Source: Treponema sp.
Lineage (GTDB): Bacteria > Spirochaetota > Spirochaetia > Treponematales > Treponemataceae
Length of the DNA stretch: 8,797 bases
Assembly: GCA_017614655.1 (NCBI GenBank)
Contig: JAGABO010000044.1
Coordinates: 1 to 8,797 of the forward strand
Direction: 5' to 3'
The notes under the pieces are model-generated. The model was given only the letters and a program-made list of their open reading frames with translations. It was not told where the DNA came from and ran no database searches. The position numbers and the translations under genes are program-made. Below, in pieces: positions 1 through 5,822 of the stretch; the stretch's first letter is position 1; the number at the start of each line of letters is the position of its first letter.

Positions 1-1
1 A

Positions 2-1378
2 AATCAGGCACAGATACCCGTCGATTCACTTGAAATAACAAAATCACTGCAGGCAACTTTCCGTTCAATCAGTTCAAGCGTTCTTCCTGCAGTTGTCGAA
101 GTAGAAGTCGTAGAAGAAGTTGAAGTACCCGACTATTCTGATTTCTTCAAGAATTTCGGAGATCTTTTTTCCAGCCCGTTCTTTAACGACGGTTCAAAAG
201 GCCGTAACGAAAAGAAAAAACAGGAGCAGAAAGGTCTTGGAAGCGGTGTAATTGTCCGCAGGAACGGAAGCAAAGTTTATGTGCTTACAAACAACCATGT
301 TGCAGGAAATGCAAAAAAAATAAACGTAAAGCTTAACGACAGCCGCGAATATGAAGCATCTCTTGTCGGAGCTGATTCGCGCATGGACATTGCCCTCGTT
401 TCCTTTGAACTTAAAAAAGGCGAAGACGTTACGGTTGCAAAACTCGGTGACAGTTCTCTTGTTGAACAGGGAGACATTGTTCTTGCCCTCGGAAGCCCGA
501 TGGGATATTTTGCTTCTGTTACCCAGGGAATCGTAAGTGCCACAGGAAGAAGCGGAACTCAGATAGACAACATAAGCGACTTTATCCAGACTGATGCTTC
601 CATTAACCAGGGAAACTCAGGAGGACCGCTTGTAAATATTTACGGTGAAGTAATCGGAATCAACACCTGGATTGCATCCATGACAGGCGGAAGCATGGGA
701 CTGGGCTTTTCAATTCCGATCAATAACATAAAAAATGCAATCGACAAATTCATCGAAAAGGGAAAGATTATCTACGGATGGCTGGGAGTTACCCTTACAG
801 AGCTTACGGATGAACAGAAGGAAAGCCTCGGCGTCGGAAAGGCAGACGGAGCTTTTGCAAGTGAACTCTTCCTTAACAGTCCTGCTATCAAGGGAGGCTT
901 TAAAGCCGGTGACTTTATTGTTGAACTTAACGGACACGCCATAAAGAACACGGAACAGCTTGTACGCGAAGTTGCAGGCATTGAAGCAGGGACAAAATCT
1001 GTATTCAAGGTTCTGCGCGGAAAAACAAAGGTTACGCTCAACGTAACAATCGAAGAAAGATCTGATGAAGTTTCGGGCGATCTTTCAAAGCTCTGGCCGG
1101 GCGTACGCGTTACACCTATTACGGAAGAAATCAGTAAAAACCTTAACCTCGAAAAAAATACGGAAGGACTTGCAGTTATTGCAGTAGATCCTAAATCTCC
1201 AGCTGCAGCCTTAAGGCTTACTCCAAAAACAATAATCACAGCCGTTAATGACAGGAAGGTTAAAACCTTAAGAGACTTCTATGATGCCCTCGATACAGAG
1301 AATGCAAAGGAACTCTGGTTTGACATTTACGAAGAAGGTCATACAGTAAGCACAAACAGATATAAAATCGGAAAATAA
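2..1378 (+). CDS. degP: HtrA/DegP-family periplasmic serine protease, 5'-truncated by window edge
   Basis: This is a trypsin-like protease/chaperone that degrades misfolded periplasmic proteins. The reading frame is open from base 2, so the true start and signal peptide lie outside the window. The visible 458 residues begin just before the mature N-terminus motif (LPAVVEVEV). The complete catalytic triad is visible: His in TNNHV (296-298), Asp in DSRMDIALV (386-388) and Ser in GNSGGPL (617-619). A charged, Phe-rich loop (about 125-235) precedes the protease core, in the position of the LA loop of DegP-like enzymes. Two PDZ domains follow: the first starts near YGWLGV (about 773-1060), the second near LWPGVRV (about 1094-1360). 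Two PDZ domains fit the DegP/DegQ/MucD type rather than DegS. A GTG at 281 is internal, because it lies after conserved sequence and would remove half of the protease domain. The triad and PDZ assignment is very secure; the exact paralogue name is less so. Confidence 0.95.
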   Translation, partial: NQAQIPVDSLEITKSLQATFRSISSSVLPAVVEVEVVEEVEVPDYSDFFKNFGDLFSSPFFNDGSKGRNEKKKQEQKGLGSGVIVRRNGSKVYVLTNNHVAGNAKKINVKLNDSREYEASLVGADSRMDIALVSFELKKGEDVTVAKLGDSSLVEQGDIVLALGSPMGYFASVTQGIVSATGRSGTQIDNISDFIQTDASINQGNSGGPLVNIYGEVIGINTWIASMTGGSMGLGFSIPINNIKNAIDKFIEKGKIIYGWLGVTLTELTDEQKESLGVGKADGAFASELFLNSPAIKGGFKAGDFIVELNGHAIKNTEQLVREVAGIEAGTKSVFKVLRGKTKVTLNVTIEERSDEVSGDLSKLWPGVRVTPITEEISKNLNLEKNTEGLAVIAVDPKSPAAALRLTPKTIITAVNDRKVKTLRDFYDALDTENAKELWFDIYEEGHTVSTNRYKIGK

Positions 1379-1386
1379 TTTCGGTT

Positions 1387-1461
1387 TTTCTGTAACCTTC
1401 TAAAGGCAAAGGAGTTTATATTTACAGAAAGTTCAGAGTGCTTTCTTCATAGAAACTCCTT
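1387..1461 (+). repeat. Nested inverted repeats in the degP 3' region
   Basis: Between the degP stop and its terminator there are two perfect 9-bp inverted repeats that cannot both form as a simple nested fold. One is AAGGAGTTT (1409-1417) with AAACTCCTT (1453-1461); its interior holds AGAAAG (1426-1431) with CTTTCT (1441-1446). The other is TTTCTGTAA (1387-1395) with TTACAGAAA (1422-1430). A small CCTT/AAGG hairpin (1396-1399/1403-1406) sits in the loop of the latter. Read on the minus strand, the outer 9-bp stem is followed by a short T-rich stretch, so it may help end the converging minus-strand transcript. The function is unknown. Confidence 0.5.
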
Positions 1462-1467
1462 ATAAAA

Positions 1468-1500
1468 GGGCTGCGTGAAGTTTTCATGCGGCCTTTTTTC
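1468..1500 (+). terminator. Rho-independent terminator of degP
   Basis: An 11-bp stem (GGCTGCGTGAA 1469-1479 with TTCATGCGGCC 1483-1493) has a 3-nt loop and is followed by six T residues (1494-1499). Two of the pairs are G-U wobbles on the plus-strand RNA (1472-1490 and 1475-1487). On the minus-strand RNA these become A-C mismatches, so the hairpin is stronger in the degP direction. It lies 90 nt after the degP stop and 22 nt from the end of the converging minus-strand gene. Confidence 0.85.
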
Positions 1501-1521
1501 TTTATAAAGCTTCATAATTTT

Positions 1522-2415
1522 TTAAAGCGGGATTTCCTTAAAGTCTGCGCCTTCCTCTCCCATAAATACCTTAATGCGGCATTCTTCCATGGTTGCATTT
1601 TCTGCAAAAGAAGCAAGATCAGAAGCATAGGGACTTAAAAGTTCTGAAGGGTTATAGGAAAGTGTAAGCTCCGTTTCTTCTCCTTCTCCCCATGCTCTGG
1701 AAAAAGAGCCGTGAAGCTTAACAAGATCAGAAGCAGCCTTAAAAAGATGATTCTTATGTTTTTCCGAAAATTTCTGTTCAAGAAAATTTAACTGCATTTT
1801 TTCTATGGAAGCATGACTTTCTTTTTCCGGAATAAAGCCTGTAATAAAGGAACAGTTATTACACTGCTGCCATTCATCAAAATCAGCAAAAAAAGAAGAA
1901 GCACTTATTTTTAACACTTTAAGCACGCTCATAAACCAGGGAACAGCGCGGCCTTCCGTATAAAATGTACGGCAGGCAAAAGCCATTCCTGCAGAAAAAT
2001 CCATGTCTTTTGAAGAATAAACTGCTGTCGGAGAAGGAAGCTTCTCTTCATAAAAATAAATGTGATTGGGATAAAGCGTCACTGCAAAATCAAGACGGTC
2101 ACGGAAAGAGCGGAAAGTGTCTCCCCTCTTTTTTCCAAAGTCTGCGGAAAAGCCCCAGACAAGACCTGCATCATTTAAAAGGGCAGCTTTTTTGGAAAAA
2201 AGTTTTTTATCAAAAAGAAGGACACCGTTTTTCTCTGTGCCGCACAGGGGAAACGTCAGGGAACAGAAGAGGTTTTGAGAAAGAGAAAGCACATCCCTGT
2301 CTACAAAAGAAATGTCCGTTTCTATTGAATGAAACTCTTCATTGTTCGAAACGGACTCTTTCTTCTGCACCCGCCGAAGATATTCAAGCAGGTGCGGCTT
2401 AGAAAAAAACTGCAT
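1522..2415 (-). CDS. Uncharacterised 297-aa protein, possibly a radical-SAM barrel fragment without the cluster motif
   Basis: I cannot assign a function. The start is an ATG 9 nt after the asnA stop, with an in-frame TAA two codons upstream, so the protein cannot extend further. No Shine-Dalgarno sequence is visible, which suggests translation by coupling to asnA. The stretch at about residues 76-132 (LLNDAGLVWGFSADFG, GDTFRSFRDRLDFAV, YPNHIYFYEEKLPSPT) resembles the second half of a radical SAM TIM barrel, where the family shows a 'lL...G...dliyGLPGdT..sF..sldfa..l.P.hi..y.l..lpgT' pattern. The CxxxCxxC cluster motif is absent and there is no room for the first half of the barrel. Other visible features are GRAVPWF (155-161), a CNNC pair (185-188) and a charged C-terminal region with SYNPSELLSP (253-262). 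No signal peptide or membrane segment is evident. The family resemblance is from memory and tentative; that this is a real gene is well supported by its length and operon position. Confidence 0.75.
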   Translation of the reverse strand: MQFFSKPHLLEYLRRVQKKESVSNNEEFHSIETDISFVDRDVLSLSQNLFCSLTFPLCGTEKNGVLLFDKKLFSKKAALLNDAGLVWGFSADFGKKRGDTFRSFRDRLDFAVTLYPNHIYFYEEKLPSPTAVYSSKDMDFSAGMAFACRTFYTEGRAVPWFMSVLKVLKISASSFFADFDEWQQCNNCSFITGFIPEKESHASIEKMQLNFLEQKFSEKHKNHLFKAASDLVKLHGSFSRAWGEGEETELTLSYNPSELLSPYASDLASFAENATMEECRIKVFMGEEGADFKEIPL

Positions 2416-2424
2416 TTTTTACGG

Positions 2425-3462
2425 CTAGAGGATTGCGATGGAAGCGGCCCTGCATTCAGAAAGCATCTGCTCGCTCCAGGCACTTACCTGGGTTTCTCCG
2501 ATATGGGCCTTTCTTAAGAAGTACATACAAAGACGTGACTGGCCGATTCCGCCTCCGACTGTCTGAGTAAGTTCTCCGTTAAGAAGTTTTGAGTGGAACT
2601 CAAGATTTGCACGTTCCGGACAGCCGCGTTCGTTAAGCTGAAGCCTTAAGCTTTCCGGACTTACGCGGATACCCATTGAAGATAATTCCATTGCGCTGTC
2701 GAGCACAGGGTTCCATACCATAAGGTCACCGTTAAGTCCGTGATTTCCGTCACCGGTTTCCGTAATCCAGTCATCATAGTCAGGAGCACGTCCGTCATGA
2801 ATCGTTCCGTCGGGAAGCTTTCCGCCTATTCCGATGATGAACACTGCACCGTACTTTTTTGTAACGATGTTTTCCCTTTCCTTTGGAGTAAGGTCCGGAT
2901 AAGCCCTCTGAAGTTCTTCTGCATGAACAAAAGTAATTTTTTCCGGAAGGCACGGAGTTATTTTTTCGTAGCGGTCATAAACAAAGAATTCCGTTCTCTT
3001 AAGGCAGCGGTACACTTTTTCTACAACTTCCTTAAGGAACATAACGGTTCTGTTTTCGGGCGTCATTGCAAGACACCAGTCCCACTGATCTACATAAAGT
3101 GAATGAAGGTTATCAAGTTCTTCATCTGCGCGGATTGCATTCATGTCCGTATAGATACCGAAGCCCGGCTTAAGTCCGAGTTCCGTTACCTTAAGGCGCT
3201 TCCATTTTGCAAGCGAATGAACGATTTCCATCTGGGTATTATTTAGATCCTTTACAGGAAATTTTACGGATCTCTCTACTCCGTTAAGGTCATCATTTAT
3301 ACCTGTGCCGCTTGGAACAAAAAGCGGAGCCGTTACGCGGGTAAGGTTAAGCTCTGTAGAAAGACAAAGCTGAAAAAAATCCTTTATGAGGATGATTGCT
3401 TTTTCGGTTTCCTTTACGTTAAGAACCGGAGAATAGTTTTTTGGAATATAAAGTTTAGACAT
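2425..3462 (-). CDS. asnA: Aspartate-ammonia ligase (asparagine synthetase A)
   Basis: AsnA makes asparagine from aspartate, ATP and free ammonia, giving AMP and pyrophosphate, in the cytoplasm. It shares its fold with the catalytic core of class II Asp/Asn-tRNA synthetases. At 345 aa it is slightly longer than E. coli AsnA (330 aa). Conserved family motifs are all present: VHSLAKWKR (81-89), LHSLYVDQWDW (119-129), GIGGKLPDG (211-219), APDYDDW (226-232), GLNGDLMVWNPVL (242-254), ELSSMGIRV (259-267) and GGGIGQSR (313-320). The ATG is preceded by an AGAGG Shine-Dalgarno sequence (3470-3474) with 7-nt spacing. A good promoter lies about 30 nt upstream (3489-3517), giving a leader of roughly 20 nt, so no attenuator or riboswitch fits there. 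An unrecognised gene follows after 9 nt and is probably co-transcribed. The assignment is secure. Confidence 0.98.
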   Translation of the reverse strand: MSKLYIPKNYSPVLNVKETEKAIILIKDFFQLCLSTELNLTRVTAPLFVPSGTGINDDLNGVERSVKFPVKDLNNTQMEIVHSLAKWKRLKVTELGLKPGFGIYTDMNAIRADEELDNLHSLYVDQWDWCLAMTPENRTVMFLKEVVEKVYRCLKRTEFFVYDRYEKITPCLPEKITFVHAEELQRAYPDLTPKERENIVTKKYGAVFIIGIGGKLPDGTIHDGRAPDYDDWITETGDGNHGLNGDLMVWNPVLDSAMELSSMGIRVSPESLRLQLNERGCPERANLEFHSKLLNGELTQTVGGGIGQSRLCMYFLRKAHIGETQVSAWSEQMLSECRAASIAIL

Positions 3463-3488
3463 AAGTTTACCTCTTAATGTGCCCGTAT

Positions 3489-3517
3489 ATAATAAAGATT
3501 TATGATGAACTTTTCAA
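3489..3517 (-). promoter_or_regulatory. Sigma70-type promoter of asnA
   Basis: On the minus strand the -35 box is TTGAAA (3517-3512) and the -10 box is TATTAT (3494-3489), separated by exactly 17 bp. Each box matches five of six consensus bases. Transcription would start near 3482, about 20 nt before the asnA ATG. The promoter lies just after the tRNA-Lys terminator, so asnA appears to be transcribed independently of the tRNA. Confidence 0.8.
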
Positions 3518-3524
3518 CAAGAAG

Positions 3525-3538
3525 AAGTGCCGTCACTT
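3525..3538. repeat. Short inverted repeat upstream of the asnA promoter
   Basis: AAGTG and CACTT (3525-3529/3534-3538) are separated by 4 bp. They lie 7 bp upstream of the asnA -35 box, where an activator or repressor could bind. A 5-bp arm can easily occur by chance, and no known operator is recognised. Confidence 0.25.
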
Positions 3539-3552
3539 GTAAAAAAAGGAAC

Positions 3553-3588
3553 AAAAAAAAAGGACCTGCTTAGAAAAACAGATCCTTT
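3553..3588 (-). terminator. Rho-independent terminator of tRNA-Lys
   Basis: On the minus strand an AAAGGATCTG arm (3588-3579) pairs with a CAGGTCCTTT arm (3568-3559), with one T-G wobble and a 10-nt loop. The stem runs into a run of nine T (3561-3553). It starts 4 nt past the tRNA 3' end. A second run of seven T (3547-3541) follows. Confidence 0.9.
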
Positions 3589-3591
3589 CTG

Positions 3592-3664
3592 TGAGCCATT
3601 GCAGACTCGAACTGCAGACAGCCGCCTTAAAAGGGCGGTGCTCTACCACCTGAGCTAATGGCCC
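3592..3664 (-). tRNA. tRNA-Lys (anticodon UUU)
   Basis: The 73-nt minus-strand gene folds into a complete cloverleaf. The acceptor stem is GGGCCAT/ATGGCTC with one G-U pair. The D stem is GCTC/GAGC with loop AGGTGGTA. The anticodon stem is CCGCC/GGCGG with loop CTTTTAA, which gives anticodon UUU. The variable region is 5 nt and the T stem is TGCAG/CTGCA with loop TTCGAGT. The discriminator base is A. The 3' CCA is not encoded (CAG follows the discriminator), so it must be added by tRNA nucleotidyltransferase. The gene has its own promoter and terminator and appears to be a single-gene unit. Confidence 0.97.
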
Positions 3665-3687
3665 GCACGTCGTTAAACGTATGTAAG

Positions 3688-3716
3688 AATATATATATAA
3701 TGATTATTTTAGTCAA
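3688..3716 (-). promoter_or_regulatory. Sigma70-type promoter of tRNA-Lys
   Basis: On the minus strand the -35 box is TTGACT (3716-3711) and the -10 box is TATATT (3693-3688), 17 bp apart, each matching five of six consensus bases. Transcription would start near 3681, leaving a leader of about 16 nt for RNase P to remove. It stands back-to-back with the plus-strand promoter at 3736-3764, with the two -35 boxes 19 bp apart. Confidence 0.75.
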
Positions 3717-3735
3717 GGGGTAAATTAAAAATTGA

Positions 3736-3764
3736 TTGAATTTTTCAAAAAATCATACTAGAAT
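3736..3764 (+). promoter_or_regulatory. Promoter of the SPOR/DUF2135 gene, probably producing a leaderless mRNA
   Basis: The -35 box TTGAAT (3736-3741) and -10 box TAGAAT (3759-3764) are 17 bp apart. Six bases separate the -10 box from the ATG at 3771, so the expected transcription start falls on or beside the A of the start codon. No Shine-Dalgarno sequence is present in the 30 bases before the ATG, which agrees with a leaderless transcript. A TTGAA/TTCAA inverted repeat (3736-3740/3744-3748) overlaps the -35 box. Confidence 0.6.
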
Positions 3765-3770
3765 TGTTTT

Positions 3771-5009
3771 ATGATTTCTTCCATAAAGAAAACGTTTTTA
3801 GCAGTATTTGTAACGCTCTTCACTTCAGCACTTTTTGCAGAAAGTTATTCAGTATGTCTTGCATCATTTAAAAATGAAGAAACCGCATTCTCCAGCGCTG
3901 AACTCTTAAACAAAACAGGCTGTCCCTCTTTTGTAAGCAGATTTTCAGAAAACGGTGAAACATTGTTCCGGGTAGTAAACAGCAAAAGTTTTTCCAGAAT
4001 AGAAGATGCGCGCCTTTACAGAGACAGGCTTTTAATGGATAAAACGCTTTTTACCCTTGGATTTTCTGATTTCTGGGTCGTAAAAAATCCGCTTCCATTT
4101 GCTGGTAAAAAAGAAGCACAGGAAGAAACAGAAATAGAAACCGTTAAAACAGAAATTAACCTTAATATTGACGTTAAAGTTGCACTTATAGAACCAAAGG
4201 CAGAACCTGAGCCGGAGTCTGTTCAGGAAACTGAACCTGAACCCGTTCCAGCACCAGAACCTGTCCCCGAGCCGCAAAGCGAACCTGTTCCAGAGCCCGA
4301 GCCTCTTCCGGAACCCGAGCCGGAAGAAGAGGAAGAAGTACTTGAACTTAAGGAAAACTGGTTTTACGTAAAGGATGCAGATACCGGTGTTCCTGTTCCC
4401 GGAGCACAGGTTGTTATAGAAGGACTTGGCACTTTTGTTACCGAAGAAAGCGGCTTTATCATTATTTCAAGTGATGCAAAAGATACCGTTTACAGGGCAG
4501 AAGTTTCCAAAAAAGGATACATTAGTACAGATACTTTAATCAGCATAAAGGATGGAAGCATAATTTCAGAGCCGATGATTTCCATTCCGCCGGTTGTAGA
4601 TTATGACCGAATTAAGATAGTTCTTGACTGGGGCGAAAAACCTCAGGATCTTGATGCCCATCTTGACAGTCAAACCGAACAAATCTCCTTTAAGAGCATG
4701 ACCAATTCAAACATGACTCTTGACCACGATGCAAAACGCGGCTTTGGTCCGGAAACAATTACAATCAGGGAAATAAAGAAAGGGGAACGCTACAGCTACA
4801 GCGTATTCAACTTTTCGGACAAGTACGGTTCAACAAAAAATAAAAATCTTTCAAACTCCAGTGCCAGGGTTACCGTTTACATCAACAACTCACTCTATAA
4901 AACATTCAGAATTAAGCCGAATACACCGGGAATCAACTGGCACGTATTTGACATTACAGACAGCGGTAAAATCATTGAAATCAACAAGATTACCGCCGAT
5001 AAACGCTGA
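3771..5009 (+). CDS. Secreted SPOR-like/DUF2135 (YfaP-like) envelope protein with Pro-Glu linker
   Basis: A 412-aa protein with an N-terminal Sec signal peptide (Lys at 6-7, hydrophobic 9-22, likely cleaved after ALFA at 23) and no lipobox Cys, so it is probably soluble in the periplasm. Residues about 25-104 look like a SPOR domain (YSVCLASFKNEETA and LFRVVNSKSFSRIEDARLY); the SPOR family binds peptidoglycan glycan strands lacking stem peptides. Residues about 141-190 are a Pro/Glu-rich, TonB-like extended linker. Residues about 197-262 match carboxypeptidase-regulatory-like beta folds (DADTGVPVPGAQVVIEG). Residues about 280-395 resemble the DUF2135/YfaP family (VLDWGEKPQDLDAHL, GFGPETITI, NWHVFDI), whose function is unknown. 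The ATG is chosen because it opens the signal peptide; no ribosome binding site is visible. The stop lies 15 nt from the converging dapB stop, with no clear terminator between them. I infer a cell-wall-anchored envelope protein; its ligand is unknown. Confidence 0.9.
   Translation: MISSIKKTFLAVFVTLFTSALFAESYSVCLASFKNEETAFSSAELLNKTGCPSFVSRFSENGETLFRVVNSKSFSRIEDARLYRDRLLMDKTLFTLGFSDFWVVKNPLPFAGKKEAQEETEIETVKTEINLNIDVKVALIEPKAEPEPESVQETEPEPVPAPEPVPEPQSEPVPEPEPLPEPEPEEEEEVLELKENWFYVKDADTGVPVPGAQVVIEGLGTFVTEESGFIIISSDAKDTVYRAEVSKKGYISTDTLISIKDGSIISEPMISIPPVVDYDRIKIVLDWGEKPQDLDAHLDSQTEQISFKSMTNSNMTLDHDAKRGFGPETITIREIKKGERYSYSVFNFSDKYGSTKNKNLSNSSARVTVYINNSLYKTFRIKPNTPGINWHVFDITDSGKIIEINKITADKR
4191..4340 (+). 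repeat. Pro-Glu low-complexity repeat region inside the SPOR/DUF2135 gene
   Basis: About 50 codons are dominated by Glu-Pro, Pro-Val-Pro and Pro-Glu-Pro units, ending in a run of five Glu. The DNA units (GAACCTGA, CCCGAGCC and relatives) are degenerate rather than exact tandem copies. Such a stretch usually forms a stiff extended spacer across the periplasm and often varies in length between strains. Confidence 0.8.
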
Positions 5010-5024
5010 TTCTAAAAAGAAGTC

Positions 5025-5810
5025 TTAGAACTCCTTAAACACATCACTCATGCCGTAAAGTCCTCCGGAAACCTTACCGGAATCTGCGAGGGCTTTAAGG
5101 TTTTCCAGGGCATGAACTGCTCCGCTCGCAAATCCTTTGCGGCTTCTTGCAGTATGTGTAAGTTCAATTGTATCGGCTTCACTGTCAAAGAAAACAGTAT
5201 GAGTTCCAGGAACAGAACCGCATCTTGTAGAAGAAACGTGGAGCTCGTTTGCTTTTGGACGTTCATGGAATGCATCCGTTACAACCGTATCTTTTCTTGT
5301 AAAGCCCGAAAGAACTTTCTTTGCAATGTCGATTGCAGTTCCGCTCGGAGAATCTGCCTTCTGATTGTGATGCATTTCCCAGACGGCAGCATCATATTCC
5401 GTAAAGGAATTTACAAGTTTTGCTGCCTCTTCTACGATTTTGTAGAAAAGATTAACGCCGATAGAAAAGTTTGCACTTGTCATAACGGGAGTTCCGTATT
5501 TTTCTGCAAGGGCGCGAACTTCTTCGTGTCTGTCATTCCAGCCGGTTGTTCCGATTACAAGCGGAAGCTTAAGCGGAATAAGGGCATTTATGTTTCCCAT
5601 TACACTTGAAGGATAAGTAAACTCGATGATTCCCTCTGCCCCGCTTTCTTTTACAGCTTTTGCAACTGCCTCATAATCACCGCATGAAACTTTATATTTT
5701 GCATCAGGAGAAATAACGTCAATTGTTGCAACAACTTCATTTCCAAAAGAAAGGGCCTGAGTTTCTATCATGTGACCCATTTTTCCATAACCGACAAGAG
5801 CAATTTTCAT
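5025..5810 (-). CDS. dapB: 4-hydroxy-tetrahydrodipicolinate reductase
   Basis: DapB performs the NAD(P)H-dependent reduction to tetrahydrodipicolinate in the lysine/diaminopimelate pathway, in the cytoplasm. The 261-aa protein is near the usual length (E. coli 273 aa). The N-terminal Rossmann motif is VGYGKMG (6-12) and GTTG is at 87-90. The substrate-binding and catalytic signature EMHHNQKADSPSGTA (145-159) is intact; His147 and Lys151 correspond to the catalytic His159 and Lys163 of the E. coli enzyme. A C-terminal GFASGAVHAL segment (226-235) is also typical. The ATG has a GAGG Shine-Dalgarno sequence (5816-5819) 5 nt upstream, inside the 12-nt gap after the RNB gene, so the two genes are probably co-transcribed. 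No other lysine pathway gene is nearby. The assignment is secure. Confidence 0.97.
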   Translation of the reverse strand: MKIALVGYGKMGHMIETQALSFGNEVVATIDVISPDAKYKVSCGDYEAVAKAVKESGAEGIIEFTYPSSVMGNINALIPLKLPLVIGTTGWNDRHEEVRALAEKYGTPVMTSANFSIGVNLFYKIVEEAAKLVNSFTEYDAAVWEMHHNQKADSPSGTAIDIAKKVLSGFTRKDTVVTDAFHERPKANELHVSSTRCGSVPGTHTVFFDSEADTIELTHTARSRKGFASGAVHALENLKALADSGKVSGGLYGMSDVFKEF

Positions 5811-5822
5811 ACAAACCTCACT

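Noticed and set aside
281..1378. GTG at 281 as the start of the protease gene
   Set aside because: The frame is open to base 2 with conserved HtrA sequence before it, and starting here would cut through the protease domain. The gene is truncated by the window, not short.
1965..2402. A 145-codon plus-strand open frame opposite the minus-strand gene
   Set aside because: Its product is rich in Lys, Cys and Gln with no recognisable domain, and the frame is explained as the complement of the real gene.
3463..3488. Riboswitch or T-box leader for asnA
   Set aside because: The predicted promoter leaves only about 20 nt of leader, and no tRNA-binding or terminator structure fits in it.
4191..4340. 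CRISPR-like or exact tandem repeat array
   Set aside because: The units are degenerate codons for Glu and Pro inside one reading frame, with no constant repeat and no spacers.
5010..5024. Terminator between the converging SPOR and dapB genes
   Set aside because: The gap is 15 nt. A TCTAA/TTAGA pair reaches into the dapB stop but is only 5 A-T-rich pairs without a T run, so it is not a credible terminator.
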